Positions 44,790 through 52,757 of a DNA stretch of 64,000 nt are shown piece after piece. The DNA is from Bacteroidales bacterium UBA5833 (GTDB lineage Bacteria; Bacteroidota; Bacteroidia; Bacteroidales; Lentimicrobiaceae). The first letter of the stretch is position 1. Each line of letters starts with the position of its first letter. Under the pieces are notes generated by a model, which saw nothing but the letters and a program-made list of their open reading frames with translations, was not told the origin of the DNA and did no database searches. Position numbers and translations under genes: made by a program. The stretch lies in NCBI GenBank assembly GCA_002433025.1, contig DJGZ01000060.1, forward strand, positions 1 to 64,000. Reading direction: 5' to 3'.

Positions 44790-46481
44790 ATGAAGAGGTT
44801 CATTTTACTTGGAGTATTTTTATTCACTCTGCTTGCATCTGCAAGCAGTCAGAATACCGGTTACTTTTATCTGGTAAAGCTGACAGATAAGCATTCATCG
44901 GGCTACAGCATTTCTGAGCCGGCATCTTTTCTGTCTCAGAAGTCGATAGAGCGCCGTCTGGTGCAGCAGATTCCGGTTGCGGAGTCAGATCTTCCTGTAA
45001 GTCCGGCCTATTTGTCGGAGTTAAAAGAGACAGGAGCAGAGATTATTTACACATCAAAATGGCTGAATCTCGTGATCCTCAGGGTAGACCGGCCCGAACA
45101 GGCAATGCAGATCTCACGAAAGCCATTTATCCGGCAGATGAAGTCAGCTGATTATTTATTTGCCAGGCAAAGAGGAGGTGAAGGAAAGCCTTATTTTGAC
45201 AACGAGGTTATCGAAAAACCGTCTTCCAGGACCAAAGTCCGCAGTTATAAAAGTCAGGCTGCATATAATTATGGCGCTTCGTTGAACCAGGTCCGGATGA
45301 TCAACATTGACCAGTTACATGCGCTAAACTTCGCAGGAAAAGGAATTACCATCGGGGTAATTGATGCAGGATTTAACAGTGTGGATGTTATGCAGGCTTT
45401 TGACAGTTTACGTGCAAACGGACAGATTCTCGGTACGCGCGATTTTGTTCAACCCGGCAATAATGTCTATCACACTGGCATCAGTACCCATGGTACTATG
45501 GTATTGTCAACAATGGGCGGCAACATTCCGGGACAACTGATCGGGACTGCTCCGAAGGCTTCATACTGGTTATTGCGCTCCGAAGATGCTGTTTCAGAGT
45601 ATCTGATGGAGGAATATTATTGGGTCAATGCAGCTGAATTTGCAGATTCGGTTGGTGTTGATATCATCAATTCATCCCTGGGCTACAGCACTTTCGACAA
45701 TCCTGCCGAGAATCACACCTACAGTGATATGGACGGGAATACAACGGTGGTGACAATAGGTGCGGACATGGCCGCTGCGAAGGGGATACTGGTGGTGAAC
45801 AGTGCCGGTAACTCCGGTGCAAATGCATGGAAGTATATTACGGCTCCAGCTGATGGTGACAGTGTGCTGACTGTTGGTGCGGTAGATCCGGCCGGGGCTT
45901 ATGCTTATTTCAGCTCAAAAGGTCCTACCGCCGACGGAAGAATAAAACCGGATGTTACTGCCCAGGGGCAACAGACAATTGTTGCCACAGTCCCTACAGG
46001 TGTAGCAGGAGGAAGCGGAACATCTTTTTCATCCCCCATTATCGCCGGTGCAGCGGCTTGTTTGTGGCAGGCCAATCCAACATTCACCAATATGGAACTT
46101 ATCAATGCAATCAGGATGAGCTCGTCTCAGTCTTCCAGTCCTGACAACCTTAAGGGTTGGGGAATTCCTGACTTTATGCTGGCCAATTCGTTTCTTACTG
46201 AATCCGTAATTCATGACCTTAAGCCTTTCCATGAACTGAAAACTTTTCCCAATCCGTTCTCTTCACGAATAAGCATTGAGTTAACAGCCAATTACCCGAT
46301 TGTTGTCGACATAAAACTAATTAATTCTACCGGCAAAATAGTTAACAGCCTGATCGGGGTCGAGATTGCGAAAGGCAAAAATATTATTGCATTGAATAAC
46401 CTTGACCGGTTTCCTGCAGGAATTTATATGCTTCAGGTGTCGGATGGCTATTTTGTAGCAACAGAGAAGGTAATTAAATAA
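44790..46481 (+). CDS. T9SS-sorted subtilisin-like serine protease (S8)
   Basis: A 563-residue secreted protease. A signal peptide (KRFILLGVFLFTLLASASSQ) and a ~150-residue propeptide-like region precede an S8 catalytic domain with Asp192 (GVIDAGFNS), His234 (ISTHGTMVLS), the oxyanion Asn in NSAGNSGAN, and Ser412 (GSGTSFSSP). The final ~75 residues are a T9SS type A sorting domain (FPNPFSSRISI...GIYMLQVSDGYFVATEKVIK). Predicted to be exported across the outer membrane and retained or released at the surface, degrading peptides outside the cell. The ATG at 44790 is used; an in-frame TTG 9 bp upstream lacks support. A terminator follows. Confidence 0.93.
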   Translation: MKRFILLGVFLFTLLASASSQNTGYFYLVKLTDKHSSGYSISEPASFLSQKSIERRLVQQIPVAESDLPVSPAYLSELKETGAEIIYTSKWLNLVILRVDRPEQAMQISRKPFIRQMKSADYLFARQRGGEGKPYFDNEVIEKPSSRTKVRSYKSQAAYNYGASLNQVRMINIDQLHALNFAGKGITIGVIDAGFNSVDVMQAFDSLRANGQILGTRDFVQPGNNVYHTGISTHGTMVLSTMGGNIPGQLIGTAPKASYWLLRSEDAVSEYLMEEYYWVNAAEFADSVGVDIINSSLGYSTFDNPAENHTYSDMDGNTTVVTIGADMAAAKGILVVNSAGNSGANAWKYITAPADGDSVLTVGAVDPAGAYAYFSSKGPTADGRIKPDVTAQGQQTIVATVPTGVAGGSGTSFSSPIIAGAAACLWQANPTFTNMELINAIRMSSSQSSSPDNLKGWGIPDFMLANSFLTESVIHDLKPFHELKTFPNPFSSRISIELTANYPIVVDIKLINSTGKIVNSLIGVEIAKGKNIIALNNLDRFPAGIYMLQVSDGYFVATEKVIK

Positions 46482-46510
46482 CGCAAAATTTTTCTGATAC
46501 ATTTTTTGAT

Positions 46511-46533
46511 CCGGTCTATACCGGTTTTTTTTT
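46511..46533 (+). terminator. Intrinsic terminator after the S8 protease
   Basis: CCGGT-CTAT-ACCGG stem followed by nine T residues, 30 bp after the stop codon. Confidence 0.8.
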
Positions 46534-46848
46534 ATTCTTACAGAGGCAGTTAAACCACTTTTTTGCTGCCGGTATCCCATCCAGATTTCCATAAATACTT
46601 TAGTATGCATAATGGATCAGGATAAACTGATTTAACCGAAGATATGTGCAGGGGAGTGAGGCAACATTTTCAGACAGTTTGAAGGTCTTTGTTCTGCACA
46701 TGTTCAGATGGTTCTATTGGCCAATAAATTTTATGAGGAAGAAACAGATCAAAAGAAGAAACAGATCAAAATAATCTTTTGTATAAGGCCAGATAAGTAT
46801 ACTGGCAATCTTCATTCTTTTCACAAAACATTGGGAAATCAAATTAGT
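46534..46848. other. Intergenic, AT-rich; no gene seen
   Basis: First third of a 1-kb gene-free region. Two short open frames in the region (61-62 codons) have compositions dictated by AT-rich repeats and no start context. No tRNA or structured RNA was recognised. Confidence 0.4.
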
Positions 46849-47254
46849 TACAGATGTTAACCAACGTGACAAGTTTATGTAATTATACAAATGTAAAGTC
46901 ACGGTGTATAAGCGTAAATAGTTCTAATACGTTAATATATAGTGTTATAGATGCATTTTCGACATAATGTTAGTGTCCAGTCGAAATGTACATCTGTATA
47001 GTGTTACAGATGTGTAACAGAGCCTGACCTGATTAAGGATAGACGTTCCGGAAACCATATTTACTATAATTAATTATTAATTAATGATGTAAGCATTACT
47101 ATTTCTCTTTGTACATCACAAATTTCATAAGGAGTGCACGATACAAATGTAAAACTTGTTATTGTCTCTTATTGATCCTAAATTTGTTTACCAATGTAAT
47201 GCAATACAAATGTAAACAGAAAAATGCAAATAAAATTCAGGTAACAAGTGTAAA
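46849..47254. promoter_or_regulatory. Cluster of TACAnnTGTA palindromes, candidate operator region
   Basis: Four perfect copies of TACAnnTGTA: 46886-46895, 46989-46998, 47142-47151 and 47205-47214. Three of them are the identical 13-mer ATACAAATGTAAA. Near copies with one mismatch lie at 46849-46858, 47005-47014 and 47244-47253. A 16-bp direct repeat (TATAGTGTTAyAGATG) is at 46938-46953 and 46997-47012. The symmetric half-sites suggest a dimeric DNA-binding protein. The nearest downstream gene is the XRE regulator, whose promoter is ~235 bp further on. Confidence 0.6.
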
Positions 47255-47488
47255 TGAGAGAATAATCATGAAAATATTTTTAAATGTTTATTAATATGCT
47301 TATAACCAGTTATATATAATGTTTATATAAAGTATAAATGCAGATAAAATTTTCATTTCCAGTAATTTATTAGTCCATATTTTAAATTGTCAAAAACATT
47401 GTAATACAATATTATAGCCTATTTTACCTATATCTCACTTTAGAAAAAGTCACAATATTTGAAATTTACATAAATAACATTCAGATTA

Positions 47489-47519
47489 TTTGAATAATTG
47501 TTTGGAAAGGTTATATTTG
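47489..47519 (+). promoter_or_regulatory. Consensus promoter of the XRE regulator
   Basis: TTTG (47489-47492), a 19-bp spacer and TATATTTG (47512-47519): perfect -33 and -7 elements, 23 bp before the ATG. It rules out initiation at the in-frame TTG at 47498. Confidence 0.75.
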
Positions 47520-47542
47520 TAACTTCAAAACAGCGTATAAAC

Positions 47543-48178
47543 ATGAACAACAGGATATCCATGGTGCTGAAGGCAAAAAACATCAGCCCGGCCCAATTGG
47601 CAGACGATCTGGGTGTACAGCGTTCAGGCATTTCTCATATCCTGAACGGACGGAATAAGCCCAGTCTTGATTTTGTCCAAAAGCTGATCCGTCTGTATCC
47701 TGATATTAGTATGCAATGGTTACTGTTTGGAGAGGGTCCTATGATGAATCCATATCCTTACCGTGACATCGAGCCGGTGAAAAAAGATTCTGAGGCAATG
47801 CAAAAACCTAAACCCCGGATGATGGAGTTATTTGTGGATGAGAATACGGATGAGGAGAAATATTCAACGCAGCCGAAGGAAAATACTCCTGAGCAATACA
47901 TCCAAACAACTGAAAAACAGTATGATGAACCGGGTTTAAAGGACCTGAAAAATATAGCGCCTCAGCGAGATAACAGCAATGAACCGGATTCGGAGGCAAT
48001 TGAACCGGATAAACCCGGCGTAAAAATACCTGTAAAGCCATCCGGAATGAATTTGGGTGCCCCTGTTGAGGAAATAGTACAAAAAGTGGCAGGCCAGCAG
48101 GTTGGTGACCGGAAACTTGTGAGAATCGTAATGTTTTATTCAGACAAAACTTTCACTGAGTATTTACCTGAAATATGA
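47543..48178 (+). CDS. XRE-family transcriptional regulator with long acidic linker
   Basis: A 211-residue DNA-binding protein. Residues ~4-60 are a Cro/CI-type helix-turn-helix (VLKAKNISPAQLADDLGVQRSGISHILNGRNKPSLDFVQKL), followed by the MQWLLFGEGPMM motif of Bacteroidota XRE proteins. Residues ~70-165 form a disordered Glu/Pro/Lys-rich linker. The C-terminal ~30 residues (KLVRIVMFYSDKTFTEYLPEI) are a short conserved strand element of unknown role. No protease or ligand domain is attached. It has a consensus promoter and the operator-like palindromes lie upstream, so autoregulation is a reasonable guess. It converges with ndk. Confidence 0.85.
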   Translation: MNNRISMVLKAKNISPAQLADDLGVQRSGISHILNGRNKPSLDFVQKLIRLYPDISMQWLLFGEGPMMNPYPYRDIEPVKKDSEAMQKPKPRMMELFVDENTDEEKYSTQPKENTPEQYIQTTEKQYDEPGLKDLKNIAPQRDNSNEPDSEAIEPDKPGVKIPVKPSGMNLGAPVEEIVQKVAGQQVGDRKLVRIVMFYSDKTFTEYLPEI

Positions 48179-48183
48179 GGGGA

Positions 48184-48603
48184 TCAGAAACGTTCCAACG
48201 CTGAAAAGAAGAATGCGGCCTCGATGGCGGCATTTTCGTCACTGTCAGATCCGTGAACTGCGTTTTTCTGAACTGAAATACCAAAAAGTTTTCTTATTGT
48301 TCCTTCAGCAGCATCGGCAGGATTGGTAGAGCCGATCAGTTTACGGTAATCGTCCACAGCATTCTCCTTTTCAAGGATTGCAGCCAAAACCGGTCCTGAT
48401 GACATGAATGTCACCAGATCATTATAGAAAGGTCTGTCTTTATGAATTCCATAAAATTCGCCGGCTTGTTCATGGCTGAGTTTGACCAGTTTTATTGCCT
48501 TTATGCGGAAGCCCCCCTGAAGGATCATATCAAGGATTTTCCCTGCATGCTTATTCTCATAAGCTGCCGGTTTAATCATGGTAAATGTGAAAGTGCCTGC
48601 CAT
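48184..48603 (-). CDS. ndk: Nucleoside diphosphate kinase
   Basis: This enzyme transfers the gamma-phosphate of ATP to nucleoside diphosphates through a phosphohistidine, His117 in NAVHGSDSDENA. The 139 residues match the family, with FTMIKPAAYENKHAGKIL at the N-terminus, SGPVLAAILEKENAVDDYRKLIGSTNP and a C-terminal AAFFFSALERF. It is divergent from the DHH phosphoesterase gene and converges with the XRE gene, whose stop codon is 5 bp away. No TAnnTTTG element is evident upstream. Confidence 0.96.
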   Translation of the reverse strand: MAGTFTFTMIKPAAYENKHAGKILDMILQGGFRIKAIKLVKLSHEQAGEFYGIHKDRPFYNDLVTFMSSGPVLAAILEKENAVDDYRKLIGSTNPADAAEGTIRKLFGISVQKNAVHGSDSDENAAIEAAFFFSALERF

Positions 48604-48672
48604 AAATACTAAGTTGGATTGATTTCAGGTAAATGTACAATAATTGATTGGTTGCCCTATTAACAATATTTA

Positions 48673-48680
48673 TATTTTTG
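48673..48680 (+). promoter_or_regulatory. -7 element for the DHH phosphoesterase
   Basis: TATTTTTG, perfect TAnnTTTG, with GTTG at 18 bp or ATTG at 22 bp as the -33. It lies downstream of an alternative TTG at 48648 and so argues for the TTG start at 48693. Confidence 0.5.
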
Positions 48681-48692
48681 TGTTCGATAAAA

Positions 48693-49769
48693 TTGAAATT
48701 ATTTAAAAAACCTGCTTTGTATAAGTTTAACAGCGAGATATTTTCAGGGGTAAAAAAGCTATTGGAAGCTGATGGCGAAATTGTAATTACAACGCATTAC
48801 AATCCTGACGGCGATGCACTCGGCTCATCACTTGCTTTGGGCAGGTACCTGAAAAAGAAGGGTAAAAAGGCAAGCATTATTATTCCAAACGATTTTCCTG
48901 ACTTTCTGAGATGGATGCCAGGTCAGGAGGAAGCCATCATTTATTTCCATCATTCGCTCAGGGCGGATGTCCTGCTTGCAAATGCATCAATGATATTTTG
49001 CCTCGATTACAATGCCATACCGAGGGTAAACCTGTTCAAAGAACAGTTGTTTTCGGCCAGTGCTAAAAAGATTCTGATCGATCATCATGTTCAGCCTGAA
49101 GATCATTTTGATTATATGCTATCGGTTGTTGAAACATCTTCGACTGCTGAGCTTGTTTACGATTTTATCAGGGCCATGGGTGATGAACACCTGATTGATG
49201 TGGAAACCGGGGTTTGTCTTTATGTCGGATTGATGACAGACACTGGTTCATTCAGTTATTCATGCAATTATCCGCATACTTATGAAGTATTGGCGGAGCT
49301 GGTACGGCGGGGTGTTGACACAGAGCAGATTCACAGGCTTGTTTATGATACATATTCCGAAAACCGCATGCGCCTGCTTGGATTTTGTCTGAGCGAGCGG
49401 ATGACTGTGATGCCGGAGTTTGCTACTGCCTACATCTGGTTAAGCAAGACTGATATGGAACGATTTCATTTTCAACCGGGTGATTCCGAAGGCGTTGTGA
49501 ACTATGCCTTGTCCATCAAAGGCATCAGTTTTGCCGCTTTTTTTACTGAGAAATCCGACAGGGTCAGAATTTCATTCAGGTCAAAAGGAAACTTCTCAGT
49601 AAATTCCTTTGCCCGTGAGCACTTTGAAGGAGGAGGCCACCGGAATGCTTCAGGTGGCGACTCTTTTCTTTCCCTTTCAGACACCATTGAAAAATTTTCC
49701 GGCCTTTTGCCCCGTTATAAACAGGAACTGAATCAGGCAGCCAGTCAGAGCACTATATTAAAAATGTAA
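48693..49769 (+). CDS. DHH family phosphoesterase (NrnA-like nanoRNase/pAp phosphatase)
   Basis: A 358-residue cytoplasmic phosphoesterase likely degrading short oligoribonucleotides and 3'-phosphoadenosine 5'-phosphate. The DHH domain shows TTHYNPDGDALGSSLALG, FCLDYNA, ILIDHHVQPEDH and LMTDTGSFSYS (metal ligands). The C-terminal DHHA1 domain ends with the substrate loop FEGGGHRNASGG. No ATG is available at the conserved N-terminus; a TTG giving MKLFKKPALYKF lies 12 bp after a perfect -7 element and is chosen. It is followed 22 bp later by an FKBP lipoprotein gene. Confidence 0.9.
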   Translation: MKLFKKPALYKFNSEIFSGVKKLLEADGEIVITTHYNPDGDALGSSLALGRYLKKKGKKASIIIPNDFPDFLRWMPGQEEAIIYFHHSLRADVLLANASMIFCLDYNAIPRVNLFKEQLFSASAKKILIDHHVQPEDHFDYMLSVVETSSTAELVYDFIRAMGDEHLIDVETGVCLYVGLMTDTGSFSYSCNYPHTYEVLAELVRRGVDTEQIHRLVYDTYSENRMRLLGFCLSERMTVMPEFATAYIWLSKTDMERFHFQPGDSEGVVNYALSIKGISFAAFFTEKSDRVRISFRSKGNFSVNSFAREHFEGGGHRNASGGDSFLSLSDTIEKFSGLLPRYKQELNQAASQSTILKM

Positions 49770-49791
49770 GCTGAAATTTAATTTTAAATCA

Positions 49792-50316
49792 ATGAAACCG
49801 GGATACTTTTTTCCCTTGATAATCTCTTTGGTTATTGCATGCCAATCAGGTAAACAGCGCGATAACAAACAGGAAATCGATCCAAAGCTGGTGGAAGAAC
49901 CATTGCTTCATGCCAACAGGCAGGCGATTAAGGCAGAAGATGAGCAGATTGCAGATTTAATCAGGCGTTACAAATGGACCATGGAAGAAACCGGTACAGG
50001 GCTCCGCTATTCGATCTATCATCATGGCAAAGGCCCGATGGCTGAAACCGGAAAAATTGCTGTGCTGAGGTATTCTGTCAGGTTGATTACAGGCGATGAA
50101 ATATACAATTCAGACAGGGATGGCCTGAAAGAATTTATGATTGGTCGTGGGGGTGTTGAGAGTGGACTTGAAGAGGGAATTTTATTACTGAGGGTCGGCG
50201 ACAGAGCGAAATTTATCATACCTTCGCACCTCGGTTTCGGGCTGTTGGGCGATCAGGATAAAGTGCCGCCAAAATCAACCCTTATCTATGATCTTGAACT
50301 TGTATCGCTTCATTAA
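49792..50316 (+). CDS. FKBP-type peptidyl-prolyl isomerase lipoprotein (GldI-like)
   Basis: A 174-residue lipoprotein: signal peptide with lipobox SLVIAC (Cys near residue 17), an acidic helical linker, then one FKBP domain (~75-172) with GKIAVLRYSVRLITGDEIYNSD, GVESGLEEGILLLRVGDRAKFIIPSHLGFG and PPKSTLIYDLELVSLH. Size and position next to a DHH gene and a second FKBP gene resemble GldI, the gliding-associated isomerase of Flavobacteria. No other gliding genes are in the window, so that role is only inferred. Predicted to act in the periplasm on exported proteins. Confidence 0.85.
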   Translation: MKPGYFFPLIISLVIACQSGKQRDNKQEIDPKLVEEPLLHANRQAIKAEDEQIADLIRRYKWTMEETGTGLRYSIYHHGKGPMAETGKIAVLRYSVRLITGDEIYNSDRDGLKEFMIGRGGVESGLEEGILLLRVGDRAKFIIPSHLGFGLLGDQDKVPPKSTLIYDLELVSLH

Positions 50317-50348
50317 ATTTAAACGCTTTAATATTAAATTCTGAACAA

Positions 50349-51677
50349 ATGAATAACAGAAAACTTGGTTTGCTGCTGCTTGCCATTGGCATGTCAGCCG
50401 TTTTTTTTGCCTGCTCAAAGCACCCCGGATTCAAAAAGGGCGAAGGCGGATTATACTATAAATTTCACGAAAAAGGGGATGATACCACCACCATGAAGGA
50501 AGGTATGATTATGACCCTGCTTATGAAATATTCCATCAATGATTCTTTGCTGTTCAATTCTTCCGATATGCAGGAGCCCTTTATGCTGCCGCTGGAAGCA
50601 CCGACTTATAAAGGAGATATATATGCAGCCCTGGCTATGATGAAACCGGGCGACAGCGCTACATTTATTACCAGTGCTGACTCATTTTTCCTGAAAACGA
50701 TCAGGATGCCCCAGTTGCCCGACTCAAATTATTTCGGAAAAGATATCGTTTTTGACATCAGGATGCTGTCAGCCATGACCCGGGAACAGATGGATGAGAA
50801 AAACAGGGAAGAAATGGCTACGCTTAAAGATGCGGAAGCAACCAAACTGGCTGAGTATTTATCAAATAACAGCATTACTACTGCACCGCTTGAATCCGGA
50901 TTGTATTTCATTGAGAAAGTAAAGGGATCAGGTCAGAAGCCCAAAGACGGCGACATTGTGAAAATTCATTTCAAGGTTTCGGATATTGACGGAAGGGTAT
51001 TTTATTCTTCATTTGACCAGGGTGACCCGATGCAGTGGGAGTGTGGAAAAACCTTTGACAATGAAGGTGCTACAGAAGCCTTGAAAATGATGTCAAAAGG
51101 CAGCGAAGTTTCGATTATTGTTCCTTCACAACTCGCTTTTGGCGAGCAGGGAAGAAAGCCAATGGTCGGGCCTTACACAACGCTGCTTTATGATATTAAG
51201 ATGGTAAGTTTCCAGACACGTGCCCAGTTTGATAAAGAACGTGAAGAAGAACAGAAGAAGGCTGAAGCCGAAAAACTGAAAGCCAAAACAGAAGAAGCCG
51301 GGAAAATTCAGAGCTATATCAAAAACAATAAGATCACGGCAAAACCGACTGCCAGCGGGTTGTACTATATCGAAACACAAAAAGGTACAGGCGAAAGTCC
51401 GGTTGCCGGAAAAACTGTAAAAGTCCATTACACCGGAACCCTGCTCGACGGAACCAAGTTTGATTCTTCCGTTGACCGTGGTCAGCCGTTTGAATTTGTA
51501 TTGGGCCAGGGTCAGGTTATACAGGGATGGGATGAAGGTATCGCCCTGATGAAGAAAGGCGGTAAAGCCAGACTGATTATCCCGTCAGCCATCGCTTATG
51601 GTGAAAATGGCCGCATGCCGACCATTCCTCCGAGTGCAACCCTGATTTTTGATGTCGAATTAATCGACTTCAGATAA
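50349..51677 (+). CDS. Multidomain FKBP-type peptidyl-prolyl isomerase lipoprotein
   Basis: A 442-residue periplasmic lipoprotein (lipobox VFFAC, Cys near residue 22) with three FKBP-like units. Unit 1 (~30-135) is degenerate. Unit 2 (~170-285) has FHFKVSDIDGRVFYSSFDQG and VPSQLAFGEQGR. Unit 3 (~325-442) is canonical (KTVKVHYTGTLLDGTKFDSSVDRGQPFEFVLGQGQVIQGWDEGI ... IPSAIAYGENGRMPTIPPSATLIFDVEL split across strands). The helical Lys/Glu-rich linker ~288-320 joins units 2 and 3. Only unit 3 is likely to be fully active. It follows the GldI-like gene by 32 bp and ends at a strong terminator. Confidence 0.9.
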   Translation: MNNRKLGLLLLAIGMSAVFFACSKHPGFKKGEGGLYYKFHEKGDDTTTMKEGMIMTLLMKYSINDSLLFNSSDMQEPFMLPLEAPTYKGDIYAALAMMKPGDSATFITSADSFFLKTIRMPQLPDSNYFGKDIVFDIRMLSAMTREQMDEKNREEMATLKDAEATKLAEYLSNNSITTAPLESGLYFIEKVKGSGQKPKDGDIVKIHFKVSDIDGRVFYSSFDQGDPMQWECGKTFDNEGATEALKMMSKGSEVSIIVPSQLAFGEQGRKPMVGPYTTLLYDIKMVSFQTRAQFDKEREEEQKKAEAEKLKAKTEEAGKIQSYIKNNKITAKPTASGLYYIETQKGTGESPVAGKTVKVHYTGTLLDGTKFDSSVDRGQPFEFVLGQGQVIQGWDEGIALMKKGGKARLIIPSAIAYGENGRMPTIPPSATLIFDVELIDFR

Positions 51678-51699
51678 GGTCACATTTCATTCGATTAAA

Positions 51700-51730
51700 A
51701 AAAGCCATGACCATCAATCATGGCTTTTTT
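51700..51730. terminator. Bidirectional intrinsic terminator
   Basis: AAAAGCCATGA-CCATCAA-TCATGGCTTTT, an 11-bp perfect stem with an A-run before and T-run after, between the convergent FKBP and cysQ genes. Confidence 0.9.
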
Positions 51731-51749
51731 GCTTATCATGTAAAATGAA

Positions 51750-52595
51750 TTATAAATCGGAAGGATCAATACGTTCCGGGTTATATGCGATAAACCAGGG
51801 ATTTAGCAATGAAGATTTATTATATTTCACAACCTGCCTTTCAGGCCATGTCAGAACCTTAATACCTGCATTTTCTGCTATGGCCTGCCCGGCCGCAGTG
51901 TCCCACTCCATGGTTGGCCCGAAGCGGGGATAGAAATCTGCCGAACCTTCGGCCAGGCGGCAGAATTTCAGTGAACTTCCAACACTTACCATCCGGCAAT
52001 CCTTGTTTCGCTGCTCAATTCTTTGGATGATTCCGGCTGTCTCAAACGACAGGTGCGAGCGGCTTGCCAGCACAATCAGCGGGCCGGAATTTATGATTGC
52101 CGGCAGTTTAATTGATTTTTGTAGCAAATCCGAAAAAGTGTCTTCCAGCATATCTTCATCAGTCAATGGTTGTTCAATCCTGAATGATCCCAGGTTTTTG
52201 CTTCCGAAGTATAAACTGCCGGCAACCGGAAGATAAATGACACCTGCTGCCGGCTGGTTACCAATCATAAGCGCAATATTGACCGTAAACTCCCCGTTTC
52301 TGTTAATAAACTCTTTCGTGCCATCCAACGGATCGACCAGCCAGTATTGTTTCCAGTTCATTCTTGTACCCGAAGTTACTTCAGCGCCTTCTTCGCTCAA
52401 TACAGGAATACCTGTCGGATGAAGACCCGCGGTGATCACTTCATGCGACCTCAGGTCAGCAGTTGTGAGCGGGCTCTGATCAGTTTTCAGGGAAGTTTCC
52501 CAGGAAGTGCCATAGATCTCAAGAATTGCTTTCCCCGCATTGTAAGCCGCCCTGATGGCGGTCAGCAATAAATCGCTTGTTGAAGGCAGATGCAT
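51750..52595 (-). CDS. cysQ: 3'(2'),5'-bisphosphate nucleotidase CysQ
   Basis: A 281-residue member of the inositol-monophosphatase/FIG superfamily that removes the 3'-phosphate from pAp, the by-product of sulfate assimilation. Metal-site motifs are LSEEGAE (~61) and WLVDPLDGTKEFINRNGEFTVNIALM (~87-112), with the second site WDTAAGQAIAENAG near 234. Length is normal. A different family member (inositol phosphatase) is less likely because of the GTKEF wording typical of CysQ. It forms a functional pair with the nearby NrnA-like phosphoesterase, which can use the same substrate. Confidence 0.93.
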   Translation of the reverse strand: MHLPSTSDLLLTAIRAAYNAGKAILEIYGTSWETSLKTDQSPLTTADLRSHEVITAGLHPTGIPVLSEEGAEVTSGTRMNWKQYWLVDPLDGTKEFINRNGEFTVNIALMIGNQPAAGVIYLPVAGSLYFGSKNLGSFRIEQPLTDEDMLEDTFSDLLQKSIKLPAIINSGPLIVLASRSHLSFETAGIIQRIEQRNKDCRMVSVGSSLKFCRLAEGSADFYPRFGPTMEWDTAAGQAIAENAGIKVLTWPERQVVKYNKSSLLNPWFIAYNPERIDPSDL

Positions 52596-52757
52596 GAATT
52601 TTTTGTTGATTAATGATATAAACAGTTGACAGTCAATCTGAATGCTTCTTTTTAAGCTTTACTTTCAGGCTGATGCCAATTGTATCAATTTTAAAACAGG
52701 CTTTTGTAAATTCCGGCAAGGCGGTTAAAAGCAAGCCGTGACATACACTGAACGGTT

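Noticed and set aside
46714..47294. Two short open frames in the gene-free region
   Set aside because: Their YKCK repeats and Phe/Leu/Ile runs follow the TACAAATGTAAA DNA motif and AT-richness rather than protein constraint.
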